Shown: positions 44,145-52,601 of the stretch, piece by piece
How positions within the stretch are numbered: the first letter of the stretch is position 1
Layout of the letters: every line of letters begins with the position of its first letter
Origin: Haloplasma contractile SSD-17B
GTDB taxonomy: Bacteria; Bacillota_I; Bacilli_A; Haloplasmatales; Haloplasmataceae
Assembly (NCBI RefSeq): GCF_000215935.2
Contig: NZ_AFNU02000003.1
Span: forward strand, 248,001-312,000
Length of the DNA stretch: 64,000 nucleotides
Reading direction: 5' to 3'
Notes under the pieces: generated by a model
What the model was told of the DNA's origin: nothing
The model's input: only the letters and a program-made list of their open reading frames with translations
Databases searched by the model: none
Position numbers and translations under genes: made by a program

Positions 44145-46397
44145 TTATTTGATATATTCATTGATTTTAAGGTTAGAAATAATAAGTTTATTTTCTAACG
44201 CTTTTCCAAACTCAAATTTTATTTCACTTTCATGACAGGTATCCTGTAAAAGTGTAAACATTAACATATATTGCTGCTTTTTGGGTGTAATTTTAAAGTG
44301 ATTATTTATCGTTCCTAAGAACGAATTCCAATAAGAAATATCGTGGTCAAAATAACCAACCGATAAAATGAGTTCGAGTTGTTTTAAAGATTTCGCTTCA
44401 AACGAAATTACATAGGTTTTACTTTTTATAAGTGAAATATTATTAAACGTTAATTGTGAGGACCATTGTTCAGATCCACCAGTCCGTATGTCAATCATTA
44501 TTTCATCAGCAATTTTCGCTACTACAAATGATGCGTTATCTAACATAATTGTCCCATAAGTTAACTGTTCTTGACATAACTTTGGGGCAAGATTCCCTAC
44601 TGAAACACGACGTTCTATGCGTTCGACTTTTCCATGACTGTTTTCAACTGTATAAATCAGTTTGTATGTGTCATTTATATGAGTGTTTACAATTCCTTGT
44701 ATGTTTAAATCATTTTTTGAGAGCGTTAAATCAGTGGGGTCAAAAACATATATTTGATCAAGCGGGTCAAACGAACCATTATTCTCTATCACATTGTCAT
44801 AAGCACCCTCAATAACACTATACCAGGTTCGATTTAAAACTTGTTCTACAAAAGCCTTAACAATCAACGAATCATAACGAGTACCTACTTCATTAATTAA
44901 TCGATTGATTGCTTCATCCTCACTTAACTTTTGATAACGTAACATCGTGTCGTAAGAATTCGCAACAGTTAAGATACGAGTAATAAGTGGGATACTGTCT
45001 TCTTTAACACCATTTGGATAGCCGCTTCCATCTAGACGTTCATGATGCAGTAATATATATTTTGCTAATTCAGATAATTCATTTGAAGCGCATAAAATAC
45101 GATAACCAATTGCAGCGTGCCTTTTACGCTCATTTATTTCTTCATCTGTTAGTATTTGATAGTTTTTCTTTAATATATTCTGGTCGAGGGCTATTTTTCC
45201 AATATCGTGATAGACTCCCACTTTTTCTAACTTCCGAATCTCTTGCTCAGATCGATTCATTGCCTTACCTATTTTGACACTTAAATCACTAACACACATG
45301 GCATGTTCTTTCTCCTTGGGATACTTGTCAAAATAAGTGTTTAAGATCATTTTTATTAGTTTCCGTTTGATGGATGAACTTTTAATTAGTTTTTCTTTGT
45401 ACATTGAATCTTCAGCACGTTTTAAGGTCTTATAGAGAGGTTCAAGGTGATCGTGTGTAGTTGCATGACTAGTTGAAATCGATACAGGAATTGAATTAAT
45501 AGCCGTGTCTTCACACTTGTTATTAATTAGTTCAACCCGTTTTTTAACTTGATCAACATCAGTATTCGGTAATATAACTAAGAACTCATCCCCACCCCAT
45601 CTAGCTACAATATAGTCTTTACCACAAACCTCTTTTAAAATCATAGCTGATTTCTTAATTATTTGATCTCCTATCAAGTGTCCAAATGAGTCATTAACCA
45701 ACTTTAATCCATTTACATCTGCGACAATAATAGATAGTGGCAGAGTATCTTTTATATTTAATTCGATTTTCTTCATTTCATTTTCAATATAGCGTCTATT
45801 ACATAATCCAGTTAATGAATCATGAAAACTTATATATTTTCGTTCTTCTTCCTTTATATTTCGTTCAATTGCCTTCGAAATAGAATTTGTAAACATCTCA
45901 ATTAGGGACGTCTCCTCAGAAGTCCACTCACGTTCATATTGACATTCATCGTAACCAATAAAACCAAAGAATTGATCTCGAATAAAAATAGGCAGTGCTA
46001 TTACTGATAATGTATCGTTATGCATAAGTAATGACTTTACATGACACTCCTCTAACTCAGATACAATATGAATAAATGCTTCTTTTCGTTTTAGAGGCTC
46101 AATTAAATTAGGAATGTCACTGAACTCAATTCGTTGAAGCGGAACTTGATCAATTTGAGTGCCCTGTTTTTCATAATCCCATCTGAAAATCTGACCTGTA
46201 GTAGGGCAATGTAGATCATTATTATTCTGAAACAGATAAATACGATCAAGAAGGGCTGCTTCACCGATTATGCTAAGGGCCTTAGAAACAGCATCATAAT
46301 AATCTTCGTTTATTAATAATTCATTAGTAGCTGAAATAATGGACTTCAAAAAGTACTCTTTATTGATTACCTTTTTATTTTTATTTACATTTAACAT
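44145..46397 (-). CDS. GAF-GGDEF-HD-GYP cyclic di-GMP protein with Ig-like and CBM-like C-terminal domains
   Basis: A 750-residue protein with no signal peptide or membrane helix. Order: GAF domain (about 20-180), GGDEF domain (about 185-345, catalytic GGDEF at 268-272), HD-GYP domain (about 355-520, His397-Asp398 in YHDIGK and HHERLDGSGYP later), so both synthesis and breakdown of cyclic di-GMP are possible. Residues about 535-600 resemble a DUF5011/Ig-like unit (VFDPTDLTL, YKLIYTVENSHG) and about 610-750 a carbohydrate-binding-module-like jelly roll (GSEQWSSQLTF, KTYVISFEAKSL, KISNLKI-type end). These last two domain types are normally extracellular. GGGGGGA precedes the ATG. Confidence 0.85.
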   Translation of the reverse strand: MLNVNKNKKVINKEYFLKSIISATNELLINEDYYDAVSKALSIIGEAALLDRIYLFQNNNDLHCPTTGQIFRWDYEKQGTQIDQVPLQRIEFSDIPNLIEPLKRKEAFIHIVSELEECHVKSLLMHNDTLSVIALPIFIRDQFFGFIGYDECQYEREWTSEETSLIEMFTNSISKAIERNIKEEERKYISFHDSLTGLCNRRYIENEMKKIELNIKDTLPLSIIVADVNGLKLVNDSFGHLIGDQIIKKSAMILKEVCGKDYIVARWGGDEFLVILPNTDVDQVKKRVELINNKCEDTAINSIPVSISTSHATTHDHLEPLYKTLKRAEDSMYKEKLIKSSSIKRKLIKMILNTYFDKYPKEKEHAMCVSDLSVKIGKAMNRSEQEIRKLEKVGVYHDIGKIALDQNILKKNYQILTDEEINERKRHAAIGYRILCASNELSELAKYILLHHERLDGSGYPNGVKEDSIPLITRILTVANSYDTMLRYQKLSEDEAINRLINEVGTRYDSLIVKAFVEQVLNRTWYSVIEGAYDNVIENNGSFDPLDQIYVFDPTDLTLSKNDLNIQGIVNTHINDTYKLIYTVENSHGKVERIERRVSVGNLAPKLCQEQLTYGTIMLDNASFVVAKIADEIMIDIRTGGSEQWSSQLTFNNISLIKSKTYVISFEAKSLKQLELILSVGYFDHDISYWNSFLGTINNHFKITPKKQQYMLMFTLLQDTCHESEIKFEFGKALENKLIISNLKINEYIK

Positions 46398-46494
46398 ATA
46401 AGAATCCCCCCAGATCCTCTAAAATCTTACATTTAATTAATTATAGCATACATTATCTTTAAGAGGTAATATATACATATTATTAAATAGACAC

Positions 46495-46523
46495 AAAAAA
46501 AATAGAAAGCCTTTAACTTTCTA
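46495..46523 (-). terminator. Second terminator-like hairpin in tandem
   Basis: A 7-bp stem TAGAAAG/CTTTCTA with a 7-base loop and eight T on the minus strand. It may be a back-up terminator or the end of a short RNA. Confidence 0.6.
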
Positions 46524-46640
46524 ATTCAATAAATTAACCTGTTATCGGTAAATGTAAAGCATTTTAATTATATACTACCACTTTCCCTAAAATATGTAAA
46601 TTAATACTGTCTTATTTTGTGATTTTATTAGCTTTTTTAA

Positions 46641-46679
46641 AAATAAGTAAGGATTAACGGATTAATCCTTACTTTTTTG
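46641..46679. terminator. Terminator of the ABC exporter operon
   Basis: A 13-bp stem AAGTAAGGATTAA/TTAATCCTTACTT around CGGA, with T-rich flanks on both strands. Confidence 0.88.
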
Positions 46680-46701
46680 TTAATTAATGTCTTCTCTGTA
46701 A

Positions 46702-48708
46702 TTATACCTGTGAACGATAGATGTTAGCATAGATTCCATTATTAATAATTAATTCTTTGTGAGAGCCTTCTTCAAACTTTTCACCATTATTTAAAACAAC
46801 GATTTTATCGGCGTTCTTAATGGTACTAAGGCGATGGGCAATGATAATCATTGTCCGACCTTTCGAAACAATGTCGAGAGCATTTTGTATAAGCGTTTCA
46901 GTTTCTGTATCAATGTTTGCAGTTGCTTCATCCATAACAAGGATTGAAGGGTTGTAAATCAGTGCCCGTGCAAATGAAATGAGTTGCTTCTCACCAACCG
47001 ATAAATTCGACCCCGCTCTAGAAACCTCTTGATGAATCCCTTTGTCAAACTTATCTAACAATTGTTTTGCACCAATATGAATCAAAATCTCTTCAATCTG
47101 TTCATCTGTTATATCATTAGCACCAAATCGAACATTAGAAGCAATAGTTCCCTTAAAAAGGACTGGGTCCTGAAGGATGATTCCTATATGTTGTCTATAC
47201 GTAGGTTTTGAAAAGTTCGTGATATCGATGCCGTCAACTAGAATTTTTCCTTTATCCGTTGGTTTCAGATCATAAAAACGTAGTAATAGACTCATTAACG
47301 ACGATTTCCCACTTCCTGTATGACCAACTAACCCTACAACCTGACCGGGTTCGATATTGAGGTTAATATCTTTAATCACATAATCCTGCTCATGATAAGC
47401 AAACCATACATTTTCAAATTGGATACGACCCTTGTATCTAGGAATAACCTCTTTTGTATTGTCTTCTACTTCACCATCTATGATTTTAAAGATACGTTCA
47501 GTACGAACAACAGCATGTTGAAGATTCCCAACTTGTCTAAATAGAATATTGAGAGGATCTATTAACTTTAGTAAGTATTCATTATAGGCATAGATCAAAC
47601 CTGCTGATATAACCATTCCTTCTACATTTAAATACCCGTAACCAAAGTAAACAATAATAGCAGCTGTTACAATTCCACGTAGAAAGTTGATCATATTCCA
47701 ACCTAACGTTGTATGTAGTTTAATCTCTTTAATATGCTCGCCCATGAACGCTTTATTTAGCGTATCAAATCGCTTAGAAGTTTGCTTTTTATAATTAAAG
47801 ATTTGTAAAATTGAAATCCCATTTATAATTTCATTTAGTGATGCAGTGATCAAAGAATTTAGCTCATTAACTTTTGTAGCCACTTTTCTCAGTTTTTTAA
47901 TAAAGAAGCGCAACCATATATATACAATCGGATAAATTACAAATGAAATGAGTGCTAATTTAGCATCAAGGTAGAACATTCCTATATAAGCAAAGATAAA
48001 ACTCATCGAAGCATTAATAACAAGATTAATTAGCGTTCCGAGTAACATCATCATTCCACCGACATCATGGATTATACGATTACTTAATTTTCCTGCTGGC
48101 TCCTGTTCAAAATAATTAATAGGTAGTCGTCCTACTTTTTTTATTGCATCTAACCTGGCATCCCTAACCATATTGATATTTAAGTTAGCCGTTGAAATTC
48201 GTTGGATATATCCGATTATGATTGACAAGATCGACCTTGCTAAGAGTAGGAGAACGAGAATTTTAAGCATAAAGAATGATGGTTTATAGAAGTCGATGAC
48301 ATCCTCATAGTCAAGTTTAGATATTGAATAAGTTTTAGTGATTTCATCCTTCACTACTGTTAATGTTTGATCGTCAATTGTCTTTTTACCTTCTATGATC
48401 GGTTCATACACAAAATAAAAATTACTTTTATGAGTAAAAACTGAGACTTGTTTTCCCTTTGTTTCTCCATCACCAAAGTATCGCTCTTGTTTATAGTAAT
48501 CACCATTAAAATAAACCGTATGCTCTCCTTCTTCCGCAACTTGGTACCAAGGAAATTCAATTCCCATAATATGTTCATCTAAAATCTCTTTTACAATAAG
48601 AGGAGATAGGAGGCCTAATACTTGATTCAAAACTAACATAATTAAACTAATATATAATAGTTTTTTATACTGTTTAATATAGCGCCATATTTTTTTCATT
48701 GCTTTCAT
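46702..48708 (-). CDS. ABC exporter subunit, YheH/BmrD-like
   Basis: A 668-residue half transporter: six membrane helices and one nucleotide-binding domain. An extra polar stretch of about 90 residues between the first two helices (about 45-140) is the hallmark of the YheH/BmrD partner. Walker A is GHTGSGKSS, the signature is the variant SVGEKQL, and Walker B is ILVMDEATANIDTE with the catalytic glutamate. It is encoded two bases after its partner, so the two form a heterodimer. The substrates of BmrCD are drugs and ribosome-targeting antibiotics in Bacillus; here the substrate is unknown. Confidence 0.88.
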   Translation of the reverse strand: MKAMKKIWRYIKQYKKLLYISLIMLVLNQVLGLLSPLIVKEILDEHIMGIEFPWYQVAEEGEHTVYFNGDYYKQERYFGDGETKGKQVSVFTHKSNFYFVYEPIIEGKKTIDDQTLTVVKDEITKTYSISKLDYEDVIDFYKPSFFMLKILVLLLLARSILSIIIGYIQRISTANLNINMVRDARLDAIKKVGRLPINYFEQEPAGKLSNRIIHDVGGMMMLLGTLINLVINASMSFIFAYIGMFYLDAKLALISFVIYPIVYIWLRFFIKKLRKVATKVNELNSLITASLNEIINGISILQIFNYKKQTSKRFDTLNKAFMGEHIKEIKLHTTLGWNMINFLRGIVTAAIIVYFGYGYLNVEGMVISAGLIYAYNEYLLKLIDPLNILFRQVGNLQHAVVRTERIFKIIDGEVEDNTKEVIPRYKGRIQFENVWFAYHEQDYVIKDINLNIEPGQVVGLVGHTGSGKSSLMSLLLRFYDLKPTDKGKILVDGIDITNFSKPTYRQHIGIILQDPVLFKGTIASNVRFGANDITDEQIEEILIHIGAKQLLDKFDKGIHQEVSRAGSNLSVGEKQLISFARALIYNPSILVMDEATANIDTETETLIQNALDIVSKGRTMIIIAHRLSTIKNADKIVVLNNGEKFEEGSHKELIINNGIYANIYRSQV

Positions 48709-48710
48709 GT

Positions 48711-50453
48711 TTAGTCTTCCTCCCCTAATACTGTCTGTTTGATATATTGTTCCTTATACCAGCCATCTAAAGCAATTAATTCCTCGTGCGTTCCACGTTC
48801 AATAATTTTACCATCAACTAAAACAAGTATTTTGTCTGCATCTTTAATAGCGGAAAAACGATGTGCAACAATAATAGTTGTTTTTTTATTACGGTATTCT
48901 TTAAGATGATTGATAATTGTCTTCTCAGTATCAGCGTCAACTGCACTTAACGAATCATCCAAGATTAAAATTTCAGGGTCTTTAATCAGTGCACGAGCAA
49001 TCGATAGACGTTGTTTTTGTCCCCCGCTTAGTGTTGCACCTGATTCCCCTACTAACGTATTAAGACCATCTGTAAGATAAGCGACATCCTTTTTAAAGTC
49101 GGCAATTCTTATTGCCGTTTCTACCTCATTAGGTTCTGCTTCCTGCTTACCAATTAAGATATTTTCATCAACTGTTCGTCTAAATAGTATATGGGATTGA
49201 GGAACGTAGCCAACTAAATTTCTAACATGCAAAACTTGATATTGTTCAATAGGGAGACCATCGATCAAAATTTGACCTTCCTTGACATTAAACTCTCTTA
49301 ACAGTTGTCTGATTAATGTTGATTTCCCTGAACCTGTAGGACCTACAATACCAATCTTCTCACCTTTATTGATTGTAAAGTTGATATGATTAATAACCTG
49401 ATGCTTATCAAATGGATATTTAAACGACACATCTTTAAATTCAATTTCATTGAAATTAATAATCGGCTTTGAATCACTAGTATCCTTAACATCCGTCTCT
49501 TTAGACAAAATTTCGCTAAAACGCTCATTCGAAATAATCGCATTATTAATTCCATTAAAAATATTACTTAATGAGATAATCGGACCATAAAGCATCCCTA
49601 AATACATGGTAAAAGTTATTAATTGACCTACCGTGATTTCCTGGAAAATAACCAAATATGTCCCATATGCAAATGCTAGGAAATATGAGATTGAATAGAC
49701 AAAGTCAAAAAGCGGTCCAAAGATTGTTTCAAACTTCACGATTTTTCTCCAAGAGTTAATATCTTCATGAATTGCCTCTTCTAATTGTTTCCGATCATTC
49801 TCTTCTTGTACATAGGCCCGGACTACCTTAACTCCCTCAACTGACTCTAATACCTTTTCTGTCATATTAGAGTATATTTTACGATGAGTTCGGTAATAAC
49901 GGCGCATTCGACGTAAAATTTTAGTCAGGATAAAAAATGAAATTGGCATAATCGTTACAGACACTAAAGTTAATTTTAAGTTAATTGATAGAATCATTGT
50001 ACCGATTGTAAATGTTAAGAGCGATGTATTATAAACGATCTCTTGCAACAACGATGTTGCTGCTACGGTCAACGCCTGCAAATCGTTTGTTACTCTCGCA
50101 ATTAAATCACCTTTTGTATACTCCTCGTAGAGCTTTGAATCCATTTCAAATAGTTTGTTAAGATATCGCTTTCTTAGTTGATAAGACAATTTTTGTCCCT
50201 GTGAATTAATTAAATAGTGGTAACAAAAATCAAACACATATCGTACCAGAGGTACCAAGACAAATAATAGTACAAATCCAATTAATAAACGTTTCGATAA
50301 TTCCCCTGCAACAATTGTATCAATAGCTTCTCCCAATAACCTAGCCGGTATAATTGACATAAAAGATAACGCTATTAATAAAAGTAGCATTACTAAGTAT
50401 TTTTTCCATTCTTGTTTAAAAAACCAACCTAAACTTTTGTAAACTTCAAACAT
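48711..50453 (-). CDS. ABC exporter subunit, YheI/BmrC-like, with a degenerate catalytic site
   Basis: A 580-residue half transporter with six helices and a nucleotide-binding domain. Walker A is GPTGSGKST, signature LSGGQKQR, but Walker B ends ILILDDSLSAVD, where aspartate replaces the catalytic glutamate. This is the rule for the BmrC/YheI-type partner in heterodimeric exporters: one of two ATP sites does not hydrolyse. The ATG at 50453 lies 13 bases after GGGAGG, a long spacing; an ATG at 50474 overlaps that site. It is the first gene of the two-gene operon. Confidence 0.88.
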   Translation of the reverse strand: MFEVYKSLGWFFKQEWKKYLVMLLLLIALSFMSIIPARLLGEAIDTIVAGELSKRLLIGFVLLFVLVPLVRYVFDFCYHYLINSQGQKLSYQLRKRYLNKLFEMDSKLYEEYTKGDLIARVTNDLQALTVAATSLLQEIVYNTSLLTFTIGTMILSINLKLTLVSVTIMPISFFILTKILRRMRRYYRTHRKIYSNMTEKVLESVEGVKVVRAYVQEENDRKQLEEAIHEDINSWRKIVKFETIFGPLFDFVYSISYFLAFAYGTYLVIFQEITVGQLITFTMYLGMLYGPIISLSNIFNGINNAIISNERFSEILSKETDVKDTSDSKPIINFNEIEFKDVSFKYPFDKHQVINHINFTINKGEKIGIVGPTGSGKSTLIRQLLREFNVKEGQILIDGLPIEQYQVLHVRNLVGYVPQSHILFRRTVDENILIGKQEAEPNEVETAIRIADFKKDVAYLTDGLNTLVGESGATLSGGQKQRLSIARALIKDPEILILDDSLSAVDADTEKTIINHLKEYRNKKTTIIVAHRFSAIKDADKILVLVDGKIIERGTHEELIALDGWYKEQYIKQTVLGEED

Positions 50454-50634
50454 GATTAAACATAATCCTCCCATTTTAAGTGTCTATTACTTATACCAAA
50501 TAAAAAAGAAATTTTCAATATAAATTAATAGTATATCCCATTTTATATTTACGATTGAATGAATGGTTTTAGACTATCAGAATAGTAAATTATTAACTTT
50601 CTTTTTATATTAATATTTAAAAACAGTAAATCAT

Positions 50635-50663
50635 TTGTTAATCTGGTTATTATTGGTTAAAAT
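50635..50663 (+). promoter_or_regulatory. Candidate promoter of the glutaredoxin gene
   Basis: TTGTTA (50635-50640), a 17-base spacer and TAAAAT (50658-50663). Confidence 0.6.
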
Positions 50664-50692
50664 AGTAGTATAAAATCTTGGAGGTGTTTTAA

Positions 50693-50950
50693 ATGAATAA
50701 GGAAATAATCATGTATACATTTACGACTTGCCCATATTGTATTAAAGCAAAAAAAATTCTTGAAAGCGAGGGCATTGAATACAAGGAAATTGAAATTAGT
50801 GGTGACGATCAAAAGTTAAAAGAACTTGAAGAAAAAACAGGTTACCGAACGGTACCACAAATTTTTGCAGGGGATACTTTTATTGGTGGTTCTGATGATT
50901 TAGCAAAAATACACCGCGAAGGAAATCTAACAGAAGTAATTTCAAAATAA
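50693..50950 (+). CDS. Glutaredoxin
   Basis: An 85-residue glutaredoxin with the dithiol site CPYC at about 15-18, the cis-proline TVPQIF and the GGSDD glutathione-binding turn. It reduces disulfides or mixed thiols in the cytosol. GGAGGTG precedes the ATG. Its length and motifs are those of the GrxC class. It faces the FMN-binding lipoprotein gene convergently and shares a terminator with it. Confidence 0.95.
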   Translation: MNKEIIMYTFTTCPYCIKAKKILESEGIEYKEIEISGDDQKLKELEEKTGYRTVPQIFAGDTFIGGSDDLAKIHREGNLTEVISK

Positions 50951-50958
50951 AAATAATA

Positions 50959-50996
50959 AAAAGCCTATGGAAATTATAAAATCCATAGGCTTTTCC
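50959..50996. terminator. Convergent terminator glutaredoxin/FMN lipoprotein
   Basis: A 13-bp stem AAAAGCCTATGGA/TCCATAGGCTTTT with a 10-base loop and T-rich flanks on both strands. Confidence 0.9.
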
Positions 50997-51002
50997 TATT
51001 TG

Positions 51003-51497
51003 TTATTTCAACGCTTTATTTAAAGCATCTTGTACGGCTAAAATCCAGTTTTCTGTAGTAATAGTAGCTCCTGCAATATAGTCTACACCTTCTAATGATT
51101 GCTGATCAATAATTTCACTTGCCATGTCTAATCGGTATTGCTTTAAATTCGGATAAAGTTTACCGTCTATTTCGGCACCAGTCCAATTATCATAATCAAC
51201 TTCTGTATCATCATTTCTCCATCTGTGTAATACAACTTGTGTGATGTCTCCATTTTCTATTGTTATGTCAGCTGTTTCATATCCATAATCCCATGGGTCA
51301 CCGTAACCTGTGTAGGTACCATCGTTATACTCAATCTTTTCTGCAGTATCATTATTTTGATCTGTTGTATCTTGTGTATCATCTGTTTGTTCTGTTTGTT
51401 CTGTTGTATCCGTTATGTCATCTGTATCTTCAGGATTACATGCAGATATTGATCCGATAGCAAACAAAGAAAAAATTAATAATGACAGTTTTTTCAT
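51003..51497 (-). CDS. FMN-binding-domain lipoprotein (predicted flavinylated)
   Basis: A 164-residue lipoprotein. Cys20 ends the lipobox (SISAC). A Thr/Asp/Gln-rich linker (21-55) precedes an FMN_bind domain at about 57-164 with DGTYTGYGDPWDYG, a central IEIT-type strand and D139-YIAGAT145. The family motif D-x-x-[S/T/A]-G-A-T carries the threonine to which FMN is attached by ApbE, so Thr145 is the likely flavin site. Related lipoproteins (PplA type) serve in extracellular electron transfer. No ApbE or NADH dehydrogenase gene is nearby. AGGAGGAG precedes the ATG. Its upstream region resembles that of the acidic lipoprotein at 51903. Confidence 0.85.
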   Translation of the reverse strand: MKKLSLLIFSLFAIGSISACNPEDTDDITDTTEQTEQTDDTQDTTDQNNDTAEKIEYNDGTYTGYGDPWDYGYETADITIENGDITQVVLHRWRNDDTEVDYDNWTGAEIDGKLYPNLKQYRLDMASEIIDQQSLEGVDYIAGATITTENWILAVQDALNKALK

Positions 51498-51605
51498 ATA
51501 TCTTCCACTCCTCCTTACTATTAATTTTTTTTATTAACTGACTTATACTAATAAGAGAGTATGTAATCTCTCTAATTTTATTTTCTGCAATTTATATTAG
51601 AATAC

Positions 51606-51623
51606 TAGTGACAATATATACTA
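51606..51623 (-). promoter_or_regulatory. Conserved 18-base leader element, copy 1
   Basis: TAGTGACAATATATACTA (plus-strand sense) about 110 bases before the FMN lipoprotein start; identical to 52336-52353. A small hairpin of GAGAG/CTCTC type lies between it and the start in both copies. Confidence 0.6.
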
Positions 51624-51830
51624 TTCGATATAAAGAATGAAGGTAGATAATAGATTCTACCGTAAGTACTACTAATAGGTAGCGACACAAATTTTTATAT
51701 GTTGTTTATATTGGTCTTGTATTCTTTATTAATCGCATCTTTCAGCTCTTTTTGTATCATTTTTACGCTGCAAATTTAACGCCTAATTTAAAATTAAACC
51801 TTGTTCCCATATTCACTAAAATTCTCATAA

Positions 51831-51870
51831 AAAAATCAACATTAGGTAATTAAATTCTAATGTTGATTTT
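51831..51870 (-). terminator. Terminator of the acidic lipoprotein gene
   Basis: A 14-bp stem AAAATCAACATTAG/CTAATGTTGATTTT with an 11-base loop. Confidence 0.85.
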
Positions 51871-51902
51871 ATTGGCCCCTACGCTTCTATCTATTATTCT
51901 TA

Positions 51903-52241
51903 TTAATCTACTGTATTTTCTGGTTTTTCATCTTCATCTTCTTCATTATCATTTGCTATTCGATCTCTACGGTCACGAATTCCTTCATTAACATCATTAT
52001 CAGGTACTCGATTTAAACCTTCATCTTCATCTGGTAAATCAAACTCATCTTCGTCCGGTATATTAAACTCGTCTTCATCCGGTAAATCAAAGTTATCATC
52101 ACGATCATATCTGTCTGGATTCGTTACATCTGGATCATTGTCATATGGATCCATATCACGTTCTTCTTCTGCTGCATTATCACAAGCAGACATTGCGATT
52201 GCAGAAATTAATGAGAAAATAAATAATGATATCTTTTTCAT
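51903..52241 (-). CDS. Acidic lipoprotein with DEDEF repeats
   Basis: A 112-residue lipoprotein; Cys20 ends the lipobox MSAC. The mature part is about 40 percent Asp and Glu and contains three imperfect eight-residue repeats (NFDLPDED, EFNIPDED, EFDLPDED). No fold is recognised; an extended, calcium- or cation-binding surface tail is possible. The signal peptide (MKKISLFIFSL) and the untranslated leader closely resemble those of the FMN lipoprotein next door, although the mature domains are unrelated. GGAGG precedes the ATG. Confidence 0.8.
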   Translation of the reverse strand: MKKISLFIFSLISAIAMSACDNAAEEERDMDPYDNDPDVTNPDRYDRDDNFDLPDEDEFNIPDEDEFDLPDEDEGLNRVPDNDVNEGIRDRRDRIANDNEEDEDEKPENTVD

Positions 52242-52335
52242 GATGCTCCCATTCCTCCTTTCAACTTTACTATCACTTCACTTTTTTGAGAGCTTCCATC
52301 TCTCACTATTATTGTCTGCAAAAAACTCGTAAATA

Positions 52336-52353
52336 ATAGTGACAATATATACT
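52336..52353 (-). promoter_or_regulatory. Conserved 18-base leader element, copy 2
   Basis: Identical in 18 bases to 51606-51623 and about 95 bases before the acidic lipoprotein start. No standard -35/-10 pair at 17-base spacing could be placed on it, so it may be an operator or a non-canonical promoter. Confidence 0.6.
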
Positions 52354-52542
52354 ACGTATTTATTCGTATGTAGATTTTAATCTCAGTATAGATGATAAAA
52401 TCTTTATATATTTTGGTTATTAAAACGATTGTAATTGTACAAAATGCATAAACTATAAGCATGAATTAAATTATAAATTTTTGTTATAAGAAAGTAAGTA
52501 GTCGTATTTTATACTTATTCATAATATTTACTGCTTAACTAT

Positions 52543-52588
52543 AAAAAAATCGAACATATCCTTAAACACTAAGTTAGGAAATGTTCGA
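52543..52588 (-). terminator. Terminator of polC
   Basis: An 8-bp outer stem TCGAACAT/ATGTTCGA with an additional inner TCCT/AGGA pairing and a T run on the minus strand. Confidence 0.82.
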
Positions 52589-52601
52589 CTAAACCAATAT
52601 A

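Larger units (their letters stand above)
46398..46701. other. Intergenic region with two hairpins between the c-di-GMP gene and the ABC exporter
   Basis: About 300 bases. It carries the exporter terminator at 46641-46679 and a second minus-strand hairpin with T tail at 46495-46523. Nothing else was recognised. Confidence 0.6.
51498..51902. other. Leader and intergenic region of the FMN lipoprotein
   Basis: About 405 bases with a conserved element at 51606-51623, a GAGAG/CTCTC hairpin at 51554-51573 and the terminator of the acidic lipoprotein at 51831-51870. Confidence 0.6.
52242..52601. other. Leader of the acidic lipoprotein and polC terminator region
   Basis: About 360 bases with the second copy of the leader element (52336-52353), a GAGAG/CTCTC hairpin at 52288-52304 and the polC terminator at 52543-52588. 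Confidence 0.6.
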
